A stretch of 64,000 nt of DNA from Atkinsonella hypoxylon (lineage: Eukaryota; Ascomycota; Sordariomycetes; Hypocreales; Clavicipitaceae): the NCBI GenBank assembly GCA_000729835.1, contig JFHB01000050.1, forward strand, positions 1 to 64,000, given 5' to 3'. The notes beneath the pieces were generated by a model, which ran no database searches, was not told the origin of the DNA, and was given only the letters and a program-made list of their open reading frames with translations. Below are positions 1 to 10,438 of the stretch, one piece after another. Every line of letters begins with the position of its first letter. Position 1 is the stretch's first letter. Made by a program: the position numbers and the translations under genes.

Positions 1-1635
1 AAAAAAGGCTTAGCTAATAGTTTACTAAAACTAATATACTAAAAGAAAGCCTAAAAAGTAATATTTTTACTAAAACCTAAGTAAAAAAAAGGTATTTTAA
101 GAGGTAAAAGTATACCTTAATAAAAATACTATTCTATAGTACTATAACTCTAGTAAGTATTTATTCTTTAAAGTTAACGCTTATAAGGAAGAATTTAGGC
201 TTTTTATCTTTTAGCTTATAGGTAAATAGAATAGTTATAGTATATCTAGTAAAGACATTAAAAATAATTAGCTTTAACTAATTCTTTTTCTCTTAAAATA
301 TACTTTTAACCTAAAGAAACATTATAGATTAACTAAAGTAAAGGTAGCTATAATTATATAGAGTGTTTAAAAGCTATAGAAAATAGTTTAATCTAATTAC
401 TACACTATTAATATTATTATAAACTACTTACTAGTAAAAAGAATTATTAAATATACCTTACTTACTACAATAGATCTAGATAAAGCTAACCTAAAATTAG
501 CTAAAGTAGCTAATTATTTATTATAATTTAACCTAAGAGTCTTCTATATACTAGAAGTACTAAATATAGTACTAAATATACTCTTTAGGTTATTAATTAT
601 AGTTTTATACTAAAAGAAGGCTTATAACAGCAAATTTAATAAGCTTAATATAAGCGTATTTTTTACTAAAGAATATAGTGCTATAGTAGTATTAAATAAA
701 GGTTTAAAAGAGGAAATTATTTAAGGCTATAGTTTTAATCTAAAGCTTAATAGAATTATAGAAGGTATTAAGAACTTTTGTAAAAAGTAAGCTTAATAAA
801 ATTAATAATAAAGACTAAGGATTTTGCTATATAAATAGGCTCTATAAGATAATAGGCTTTTATACTATTATAATAGAAAAGGCCTATTCTAACTATATAT
901 ACCTATAAAGGTTGTAGAATTTATCCTTAAAATAGTTTATAATAATTAAAACTATTTTAGCGCCTATAGAATAGCAGTAGAATTATAAGTAGTTTACTTT
1001 CTATAGATATATAAGTAGATTTAAAACTATATTACTTACTACTATACCTATAAAGAAAACGCAATTAACTACAGTAAGCTACTAGAGAAATTAAGGTTAT
1101 TAAAGTTAGTTTTAATGCTTTTCTATATAATTTTGCTTAATTTTATTACTAATATACCTAAAGTTAGCTTAATAAACACTCTATAGCAAAAAGATAGATA
1201 TAGCTTCTATAACTTACTATATTTAGTAAATTACCTATTTAGTAAGTAAATAATTCTTATACTTAAGCATACAATATATATAGTAGAAATTTAGGCAGAA
1301 CTACTCTTATAAATACTATATTTATTAGACTAAAGCCTTCTTAAGTAGATTATAAGCAACTAAGATCTAAAGTTTATTTCTAACGTTTAGAGAAGTATAT
1401 TTACCTAAATTAGAAGTAAATTGCTTATAGCTACAGCTTACTACCTATAGATAAATAGAACAGCTAAATAGAAGAATTAAATAGTTATTATTACTGTTTA
1501 ATACTATATAGTTATAAATCTAGATATACTATAGACTGCAATACTTCTAGTACTACAGCACTAACTTAATAATGCAGTAGTAGCTAGTATAGGGATTTCC
1601 TCTAACGAACTTATGTATAGTTTCTAACTAGCTAC
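1..1635 (+). mobile_element. RIP-decayed Gypsy (Ty3) pol relic, RNase H and integrase part
   Basis: This is a Ty3/Gypsy polymerase relic that enters from the left edge of the window. If the many TAA/TAG stops are read as mutated Gln/Trp codons, a plus-strand frame at about 270-600 resembles Gypsy RNase H, including the TDHSA-like and DALSR-like ends. A frame at about 720-1620 resembles Gypsy integrase: a KVVE segment, a YKQIQDYI-like zinc-region tail, a FITNIP-like core, and a near-intact LQHQLNNAVVASIGIS stretch around 1550-1605. CpA and TpG are very rare in most of the block, the hallmark of RIP, but the last ~80 bases are nearly unmutated. No frame is open, so the element is dead. The family call is from remembered Gypsy motifs; no alignment was run. 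Confidence 0.7.
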
Positions 1636-2389
1636 TGTTGTTAATCTAATCTAATTAGATAACGTTCCTAGCAATAGAACAGTGTTAAAAATAAGCTACC
1701 CTGTATAGCCTATTTTTATGCTTGCTAGTTGCCTGTTAGTTGCTCTATTACGTGACCCTAACTAGGTCTTGTTACGTTGATTTTTAGTAGAGATATTGCT
1801 GTTACTAGATGCAAAACATCTAGAATCGACTAAGGCAAAGTTGCCTAACCTATAGTTAACTTTAACTGCGATTTTCTCTACAACTAGCAATAGTAGAAAT
1901 TCAAGAAGTATACTATTTAAATGCTAAGAATTAGGGCTATCTAATAGTATAATTGTTAGATAGAGTTACTTATAAGGGTTGCTTATTATTAGTGGAATTT
2001 ATTAAATTGTGCACGTAGGCATCTCGTTTGTATAGCTATAAGTCGATTTTTTTGTTTTTATATAGTAAATCTTTTTGCAGAAATTATAAAGTAGCCTATA
2101 AGCCCCTTCTAGCGACTACAGCCCGCTAATATAGTTAGTAGGTCTATAAGGGACTAGAAAGATTCAAGATCCTACCCTCACTAACTTGTTCGTTACAGCG
2201 CTCTCAATATAAAGATACTACTATTACAGTTATCTATTGCCTCTACGTAATCTATACTATACACTACAGCTTGATTTAGGCCGCTGCTGCTTCCACTACG
2301 TAATAATTGCTAGGAGCAATTACAGGTGCTAAATATAAGAGACCACTACCCTCTTCTATCTAGTCCTGTAATCCCTATTATTTTCAACA
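1636..2389. mobile_element. LTR-like insertion (TGTTG...CAACA) inside the Gypsy pol relic
   Basis: A 754-bp segment splits the Gypsy integrase frame. It starts TGTTG and ends CAACA, a short perfect inverted terminus like that of an LTR. Removing it rejoins the integrase frame without a shift (Leu-Ala-Thr | Thr-Asp-Ile). It is less AT-rich than its surroundings and has a TATA-like CAATATAAAGATA near 2210. Its last ~50 bp recur, mutated, at about 6775-6826. No target-site duplication is visible (GCTAC on the left, AACAG on the right). Solo LTR is the simplest reading; another kind of insertion is possible. Confidence 0.45.
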
Positions 2390-2900
2390 AACAGATATAA
2401 GCAATATAGCTATACTTTAGAAGCTATACTAGCAAAAGGCAGAAATAGCTATTAGTATAGTAAATGCCTTAAGCAAGATTAAATATAACGCCTAGTATAA
2501 GCCTATTAACATTAAAGTAGGGGATATAGTCTACCTATAATTACACTAAGGATATACGCTTCTAGGAAAGCTAAAAAAGAAATAGTCTCCTTAATAGGTA
2601 GAGCTATATAAGGTTCTTATAAAAGTAAGCCTATTGTTATTTTGCTTAGATTTCCTACTAGATTTATATATACACCTAGTAGTATTAGTAGCTTACCTTT
2701 AGAAGCTAAGATAAGGTAAAGACCCTTTTAACTAAGAAGAGCAACTACTACTGCTAATTACAATAGAAGGGTCTAGTATAGAGAACTATTAAGAAATTAA
2801 GCAAATTTATACCTATTAAATCTAATGTTTCTGCAGTAAGTTAAGTAATCTACATCTAGAATTCCTTATATAATAGAAAGAGTTCTCTACTAAAAACAAC
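2390..2900 (+). mobile_element. RIP-decayed Gypsy pol relic, integrase C-terminal part
   Basis: The plus-strand frame continues the integrase from before the insertion. Reading stops as Gln/Arg/Trp gives NIKVGDIVYL, then GYTLLGKLKKK, then a VELYKVL-like stretch: the GPF/Y-type C-terminal module of Gypsy integrases. Similarity fades after about 2850. All in-frame stops are TAA or TAG, as expected when RIP destroys CAA, CAG, CGA or TGG codons. Confidence 0.65.
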
Positions 2901-3480
2901 TAATAAATTGCTAAAGATAAGCTTAAAGTTAACACTTCTAAAATTATAAATAAATATCTATAGAAACACTCTATAAATTAAGAAGAAGAGTATTAGTATT
3001 ATTAAAAGAGTAATATAGCCTACTAGAAAACCCTAAATTAGCTAGCAAAAGCTTACTACTAACTCTTTTCCTTATAAGTTTTAATTTCCTTTATTATATA
3101 ATAGATTGTTTAAATCTCTTAGTATCTCTTTCCTTATTTCCTTATTCGTTATTATTAGAACTATTAAAATTAACCTATATTATAGAATTACAGAAGATTA
3201 AGAAGAAAACGCCTATAAATCTATATACTATTGTTTTAACCTACTTTTCTCTGTAAATTTACCTTTACTTTTATAAATTTTTACGCTTTCTACTATATAA
3301 CCTTTTCTTTATACCTTTATATATTATAAAATCTTATAAATTTATTAATACTATTATAGCTGCTGCTTTTTCTATCCCTTTAGGCTATTATTTAGCTACT
3401 TTTAATAGTTAAACACTAGAATACTACGCTAAGGGCAATAGACTATCTATAGAGTAAATTCCTATAGCCTATAGAACTAA
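2901..3480. other. AT-rich RIP sequence, no recognisable content
   Basis: Strongly AT-rich, TA-dominated DNA with no open frame and no motif I can assign. It lies between the Gypsy relic and the next decayed frame and is probably part of one or both elements. Confidence 0.6.
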
Positions 3481-5340
3481 CTAGCCTCTATAGAGCTACT
3501 TCTAGCTCTTTTTATCCCTTCTATAGAAAATTTACTACTATTATTCTTTTCTTTTAGTAGTTTAGAATTATTAATTCTAGTAAACCTAAATAGCTTATTC
3601 TAAGAAGGAAATAACAATAATAACTACACTTAAGCTATAATACTACTACTATTTAAACCTAAAGAAGAATATATTACTTCTAATATATATATTAACTATA
3701 ATAATAGTTTTAACGCTAAAAGTAAAGGTTTTAAGTTTAAGGAGTAGGAATATAACTATAAAGGGAATATAGTAGCTATAAAGCTAAATAATATTAAAAC
3801 TTATCTTATATTACTTAACTTCTGCTGCTTATATAGCACTTTTAGTAGGCCTAAAAGTGCTAAAGGCACCCTAAAAGTTAATAAGTTTATCTTTAGCACT
3901 ATTTCTATAGAAATTAAAGATAATATTAATATTACTAATGTAGAGTCTATTATAGAAGACTACAGTTAGTATTACTACACTAATAGAGCTAAAGAAAAGG
4001 TATAGAATATAGAAAATACTATCTATACTTATATCTATAAATTTGCTCTAAAAGGCAGTATAATAGATAAAACTAGCATTAAGGTCTCTAAAGACAATAT
4101 ATATTACTTACTTTAGCAGAATATAGTAATATATATCTTTAGAATTTATAATAACTATAAAGTAAAGCGCTAGAACTAGCAGTATAAAGGTAAGAATGCT
4201 AAAGTATCTATAGGTAACGCTAAAGTAGCTAGAAAAGGCAAAATATAGGTAAAAGCAGCAGCTACTATATACTACAGTAGTAATATAGTAAAAAGAGGTA
4301 AAGAAACTATTACTATAGATTTATTTACTAGTTTACTGTTATAAGTAGTGTTACTTACTATCTACTTCTTTAATAAATTTAGTAGAATTAATAGCACTAT
4401 TGTAGGTACCTTAGCTAGTATTAGCTATATAGACTTACTCTTTATTCTATTAGCTAAGGTATAATTCTAGAGCTAGTATAATAGTTTTCTTTAGAAAAAG
4501 TATAAATTTAACGCTAAAGAAATAATTAAAGCCTACCTTAAGAATACTTCTATAGGTAGTAATGCTATATAGAAGTAACTTAACCTCTATATTACTAAAA
4601 TTAATAAGTTAAATAAAAAGATTAACTAGGTTAAAATAGAGGCTAAAGGAGGTCTATTTAATAAGTAGTTTAATAAATTATAGACTACTATCTATAGTAT
4701 ATATAACTAACTAAATAGTATAAGTTAATTTAATAAAGGTATTAATAATATTATTAATAAAAATAAAACCTTACTAAAGATTACTAATAATATTAATATA
4801 CTATAGGCAGAAAATAGACGCTTATAATATAAAATTAACTATATTTATATAGACTTCTTAGAACGCTTAACTAACTAGCTTATTGCTATATAAAGCCTCT
4901 TTAGTAATAGATTTAGCACTATTTAATGTAGAAAAAGTACTTAGTTTATTCTAATTAACTTATCTTTAATATATTTCTTTTTGTTAATTCTATAAGAGAT
5001 ACCTTTTACAGTAAAGCTAACACTAACTAAGGTAAAAACGCTAACTAAGAGGCTAGCTATAGATAAACTAATAGAAATACCTATTAAGCGTAAAACTAGT
5101 GCCTTCTAGGTAAAACTCTCCCTAAAGCTACTAGAAGTGTTTACTAGCTTTACTTTCTAAAGAGAACTAATAGCTTACTATAACTAACTAATAATTTACT
5201 GCTATTACTAATACTTAAGGATTAAAATAGGCTGTATATATATAGAGAGATATACTAAAGGGATTTAATAGAAAATTAGCTTTAATATAGAATAATTTTT
5301 AATACTTTTAACACTATATAGAACAATCTTATATAAGGAA
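3481..5340 (+). pseudogene. Unidentified RIP-decayed reading frame, about 620 codons
   Basis: One plus-strand frame (codons beginning at 3481) runs for about 1.86 kb, interrupted only by TAA/TAG and never TGA. RIP of a once-open frame would produce this pattern. The residual protein has a basic stretch near 4150-4270 (KGKNAKVSIGNAKVARKGK) and a long Asn/Lys/Ile-rich, helix-prone stretch at about 4560-4850 that looks like a coiled coil. No polymerase, integrase or transposase motif is seen. A retrotransposon gag-like protein would fit the position and composition, but a host gene or other element cannot be excluded. Confidence 0.45.
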
Positions 5341-5884
5341 TATACTATATAGATTTAATAAATTAGCTTTATTATATAAAGATTAATTTATAGAATTTAA
5401 TATTATTTAGAATAATTTTATATAACTTTACTTATATATAGGTTATAGAATAAGCTTTAACGCTCTATTAGGTTTAAGGAAATCTATTAATTTAATATAT
5501 AGATTTAATAGTTACTAGATTATAAGTATAATTTAGGTATTATAAGTGCATAAGGAAAATATATAAATATAGTAACTTACGCTACAGATTGCACTATAAC
5601 AACAATAATGTATACTTACACAATAAAACAATAACTACCTTTCTACGCCTTTTATAATAGCTAGATTAATAAGTTATTTAGTTTAATCTAATATACCTTC
5701 TAATAACTAACAATTAATTTTTTAGAACAGCTAGAATAGCTAATCTTTTTTGTAGAGGCAGCACTTATTATAGGATAATTCTATAGACCTATAGATTACT
5801 AATGTATATAACTGCAATTATATATAAGTAGTTAGAAGCAACGCTTAAGTAGTTAGATTAAACAATTAACAATTATTTACTAGA
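5341..5884. other. AT-rich RIP sequence, no recognisable content
   Basis: TA-rich DNA with no frame or motif that I can assign; short stretches around 5580-5640 retain CpA and TpG and are less mutated. Confidence 0.55.
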
Positions 5885-6011
5885 ACATTATCATTAGATG
5901 CTCCTTACAGAAGCTCTTACGACTCCTCTTACGAATTACTACATAACCTATTGAATCCAACAACCTATCGTTACTTCCGACAAACCCACGTCGGATCCCA
6001 CCGTAACAGTG
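5885..6011 (-). repeat. Unmutated island, possible LTR edge
   Basis: About 127 bp of near-balanced composition with many CpA, TpG and CpG dinucleotides sits inside the AT-rich block with sharp borders. Read on the minus strand it begins TGTTACGGTGGGATCC, the kind of TGTTA start common for LTRs. No second copy was recognised in the window, so the LTR identity is a guess. Confidence 0.3.
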
Positions 6012-7299
6012 CCTATATAATAAGTAGATAATTAATAGCTATATATAGAGAATTATAAGGTAGAGGTAAGCAGAGAGTTAATAGACTCTAGAAGAGTATA
6101 ATTAAGTAGAAGGGTGTAATTAACCTATTATAGTGCAGCTAATAGGTTAGTTAGTAAAGCAATTAACAGCTATTACTAAGGTGCTATAAGTAATTAGAGA
6201 GAAAGGAGGTAGAGTAAATATCTATTTATATATTAGCTCTATAACACTATACTAACAATAAATAGTGCGTTAGTACAGTAATAGAACAGCTAAAGTAAAG
6301 CACTTAGGTATAAACGTTATACCTCTATCTTTTTATAAGTAGATAATAGAGGAAATATAAAGAGAGAGTAAATAGAGAGTTAGCTACTATTTATAGCACT
6401 TACTATAAACAATAAAAGGGATTGTTATAAGAGCTAGAAGAAGAAGGAGAGTATATTATAAACTTAAGCCTTAAGCTTAAGTCTTTTAGTAGAGAGAGAA
6501 CAGTAAAAGAGAGATAGAGATCTATATAGGTAAAGGGATAGAAGTAAGCTGCATTTATTTAGAGGTTAGCTAGACTTTACTAAGCTCTAGAGAGAGAACC
6601 TTAGCTATAGAGTATATACTAAAAGGGGCTCCTAAGGGGATAGACCTACCCCTAAATATATAGTACAGGAGTATAGAAGGCTTCTAGTTCCTTCTCTCTT
6701 CCTCCTTTCCTCCCTATGATTATAGTTCTCATTATAGACGCTAGTTAGCAGCAGCCACTAGGTCAGTCTATTACACTACCCTCTTAGATATCTAGTCCTG
6801 TAATCCCTATTATTTTTAATAACAACCTCTATAAGTAAGTCTTTATTTCTAGAATATTACTATAAGGCTTATAAAGCTAGAATTATAAAAAGAAATATCT
6901 TAGTAAGTTAAAAAGCTACTAGAATTTACTCTTTAAATATTAGTAAACCTTTTCTATTAAAATTACTACTGTTAGCTAAAAAACCTTTTATACTAGCTCT
7001 AGTAAGTATAGATAATAGTTAGAATAACTATCTTATAACCCCTTAGTATAGCTATTATATTTATTAGCTTATTAACTAAGTAATTAAACTATAGGCATTA
7101 GGCCTAGCTTACTATTAATTATTTTGCAAAATCTAGAAGAGATTAAACAATAAAAACCTAGAGCTAGTAAATATAGAGCGCTAGATTTAGAACCTTTAGT
7201 ATTAAATTAATTAATATAAACTATAAAAAAAGTAGAAAGTTACTTATAACTCTAATAAAAAATTTATTAATATTAAGAATATAGAAAAGGCTTAGTAGC
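6012..7299. other. AT-rich RIP sequence with a short LTR-end repeat
   Basis: TA-rich repeat-derived DNA without open frames. At about 6775-6826 it carries a copy of the final ~50 bp of the LTR-like insertion at 1636-2389 (shared core TAGTCCTGTAATCCCTATTA), with C-to-T changes in the terminal CAACA. The rest is unassigned. Confidence 0.55.
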
Positions 7300-7490
7300 G
7301 CCTTCTAGCACTCTAGGAAGCTACTATAGCTGCTACTAATATTAGTTTTAAGGATCTATATTATAAGTAGCAGCTTAGTAGCTAGGCAACACTAATTATA
7401 GCTATTCTTAGCTTGTAGCGCTGAATAATTTAACGCTAATAGAAGGTTGTTGTTATAGCAATTCGCGTTCCGAATGTAGGTAGGTTCCGT
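7300..7490 (+). repeat. Dispersed repeat, copy A
   Basis: About 190 bp, starting at GCCTTCTAGC, aligns in the same orientation with 61366-61560. Shared blocks include GCCTTCTAGC, GTAGCAGCTTA and TAGCGCT. Most differences are transitions, as expected from RIP, with a few indels. It forms the right edge of the AT-rich block. Nature unknown; a non-autonomous element or LTR fragment is possible. Confidence 0.6.
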
Positions 7491-7540
7491 AGGTGGGTGC
7501 TCTACGTTATAGAGCGCGCATTTCTATAGCACTATAGCCT

Positions 7541-7628
7541 AGATATTAGTGTACATACCACTAGATATTAGTGTACATACCACTAAATATTAGTGTACAT
7601 ACCACTAAATATTAGTGTACATACCACT
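7541..7628. repeat. 22-bp tandem repeat, four copies
   Basis: Four consecutive 22-bp units plus a 5-bp partial, differing only at a G/A position. Each unit contains TAGTG-N7-CACTA, a short interrupted inverted repeat. The array lies between the RIP block and the J-protein promoter. Confidence 0.85.
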
Positions 7629-7969
7629 AAATATAAAAATGTCGATTCGCACTAATACATTGTGCATTCTGTATATACTAGGCATATGCCCGGCATATGC
7701 AAAACGCTTCACCGCCTGCCAAAAATACACCCTTTTTGGCTCCACTCTGGGCAATGGGCACTGCCCCGCCATTACGTACATCGTCGTCGACTCGTCAGCT
7801 CGGCAATGACGAGGATCCACATTCACAGCCCATGCTCGTCCCAAGTGCCCACGAAACACTTGATGTAATCTCCTCCAGTATAGTTAGTTAGTCCTGTTTT
7901 GCGCACAGGAGTGGCCTTCAGTCTTTTCGCCAACAACCCCTTGCGCGCGAGCTCTCTAACCCGGCTACC
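7629..7969 (+). promoter_or_regulatory. Upstream region of the J-domain gene
   Basis: About 340 bp of balanced-composition DNA between the tandem repeats and the J-protein start. Pyrimidine-rich stretches precede the ATG. No specific operator was recognised, and the short ORFs here look fortuitous. Confidence 0.4.
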
Positions 7970-9745
7970 ATGGTTGTCGACACCACATACTATGATGCAC
8001 TCGGGGTGCAGCCCACCGCTACCGAGCTCGAGATCAAGAAGGCCTACCGCAAGATGGCCATTATCCACCATCCTGGTGAGTGCCTCCCCGTGCGAAATGC
8101 CCCTTTAGGCTTTTTGCACATGAACTGCCCGTGAACTACCTGAGGATCATTGTCTATCGTCTCCTACTAACCCGCATTCTCCTCCAAGACAAGAACCCCA
8201 ACGATCCTTCAGCTCATGAGAAGTTCCAAGCTATCGGTGAGGCATATCAAGTTCTTTCCAACAGCGACCTCCGCAAAGCATACGACAAGTTTGGCAAGGA
8301 CCACGCGAAGCCACAGGAAGGTTTTGCTGACCCTGCCGAGTTTTTTACGTCCATCTTTGGAGGCGAGGCATTCGTAGATTGGATCGGCGAGATTAGCCTA
8401 ATGAAGGATTTGACAGCAACTATGGATATCACCATGGCCGAGGGCGAGGAGGAAGAAGCTGCCGCCGTTGCGGGCAAGGAAGACTCCGACTTCTCCGGTA
8501 CCGGCGGTACCGGGGAAGCCAAGAAGCAGAGCGCACAGGAGCACGCAGAGGCCCAGGCCGCTGCCTCAACCGCTAGCAAGCAACATACACCTGCCGCTGC
8601 TCCCCCGCCGGCTGTCGTTGTCGAGGAAGTTAAGACTACTACGACATCTGCTCCCACTCGCGACACCTCTGCTTCCGCCGCGGCCGGCCCTACGCCACCT
8701 CCCCGATCGAACGCAACTTCGCCGGCCCCATCATCTAGCTCCCACAACCGGAAGAAGATCCCGCTGCGACCAGCCCTCACCGACAAAGAGCACAATGAGG
8801 CCGTTCATGCGGCAGCCGAAGAGGAACTACGCCAAAAGGAGAAGAAGAAGGGCAGTCTCTCCAAAGAGCAACGTGAGCAGCTGGCCGCATACGAGGCGGA
8901 GCGATCGCGCATCCGTAAAGAACGAGTCGAAACCCTATCACAGAAGCTCCTCGATCGCGTAAGCGTCTGGACCGAAACGGACAAGGGTCCGGACGTGACC
9001 AAGGCTTTCCAGGAAAAGATGCGCCTCGAAGTTGAAAACCTCAAGATGGAATCTTTTGGAATCGACATTCTGCACGCCATCGGGCAAACATACATCTCCA
9101 AAGCATCTGGGTTATTACGAAGCCAGAAATATCTCGGTTTCGGCGGCTTCTTCAGCCGTCTCAAGGACAAGGGCACCCTCGTCAAGGATACCTGGAACAC
9201 CATCAGCAGCGCTCTCGACGCCCAACAAACCGTCGAGGACATGGCCAAGATGGAGGCCAAGGGCGGCGACGACTGGACTGAAGAGAAGCGCGTGGAATAC
9301 GAGCGTCGCGTCACCGGAAAGATCCTAACAGCCGCATGGCGCGGTAGCAAGTTTGAGATCCAAAGCGTCTTGCGCGAAGTATGCGAATCGGTGCTCTACG
9401 ACAAGAGGGTTCCTCTTCAGAAGAGGCTGGAACGTGCGCAGGCGCTGGTTCTCATCGGTGATATTTTCTCCAAGGTAAATATACCTGCACAGGTTTTCCT
9501 TTTTTTCGTGTCCGCAGCCAATACTGATCGACTGTGTGATTTTAATTTACTCTTCTTCTAACATACTACAGGCCCAGAGATCACCCGAAGAAGAAGGTGA
9601 CTACCTCGTCTTCGAGCAGCTCGTTGCCGAAGCAGCCATGAAGAAGGACAAGGACGAAGACAAGAAGCGGAAAGACAAGAAAGACAAGCACCACCGACAC
9701 GCCGAGGAGGTGGCTAACGATGCGCCCAATGTGCCCAAGGCGTGA
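7970..9745 (+). CDS. DnaJ (Hsp40) protein with X-domain, CAJ1/DJP1-type
   Basis: Co-chaperone that would stimulate Hsp70 ATPase through its J domain. Model: exons 7970-8075, 8189-9474 and 9572-9745, total 1566 nt, 521 residues. The first intron falls inside the HPD motif: exon 1 ends ...HHP plus one base and exon 2 supplies Asp36, giving HPD at 34-36. The J domain spans about residues 5-70. A low-complexity Ala/Pro/Ser/Thr stretch follows (about 130-240), then the DnaJ-X domain typical of yeast Caj1/Djp1 proteins. The tail is Lys-rich (KKDKDEDKKRKDKKDKHH). Both introns have GT/AG ends; intron 1 has CTAAC near its 3' end. The start ATG lies in an ACC ATG G context. The DnaJ-X assignment rests on family memory; involvement in ER or peroxisomal import is known for relatives, not shown here. 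Confidence 0.93.
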
Positions 9746-10438
9746 AAAATCACGACGAGGACAGCGGCAGAATGACACGTATATAACGAATTTGGAGAAT
9801 TTGAGCGAACATGGCATGGGGGTTTACCATGGGGCGGGCATAAATGGCACATAGTACAGTAGGCGGGGGGCCTGGCAAGATTCGACTTATAGAGGTCTTG
9901 TGCTTTGGCGAGTAGGTATACAGCGTAGAATCTATTTGATCACATGAATGGGGGGTATCTCATCCTTTGTTCAACATGCGTACGATGATCAGTTAACGGC
10001 GTGCGGACCGTAAGTCGCATGTAAATTGGCATATCCCGCAGACCGCAGTCCATCGAGTCGCCACGTATGTGCATGACGCCTAGCAAGACATCTAAGCCAA
10101 GAGCACAAAATACGCATCTGATGAAAAATCCACCTGGGTATCTGGTAAAGTACATTTGAATAGAAAAGACAAAGGGGAAAGCACGCATGACGTGCGAGTT
10201 GCTGACTATGGTACATAAGATAGTGTCCCGACGGGATTACAAGGGCCAAATGTTTGAACGCCGTGTATGCGGGGCCTGGGCCATTGTATATGAATGAATG
10301 AGTGTTTCTTTGGTTTTGCTGCTGCGATGGGGTATTTATGATTCTGAAATGATGTGCAGTGCCGGTCTGCTGAACGAGAGTATAGAGTGAGTGAGTGGTG
10401 ATGTTCGATGGACGGAAGGCGTGCTTAGCTAGGACGGG
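9746..10438. other. Intergenic between convergent genes
   Basis: About 690 bp separating the 3' ends of the J-protein gene (plus) and the coiled-coil gene (minus). It presumably holds both 3' UTRs. No gene, repeat or RNA was recognised. Confidence 0.6.

Noticed and set aside
8247..8795. 182-residue minus-strand frame
   Set aside because: Antisense to the low-complexity linker of the J-protein; composition artefact.
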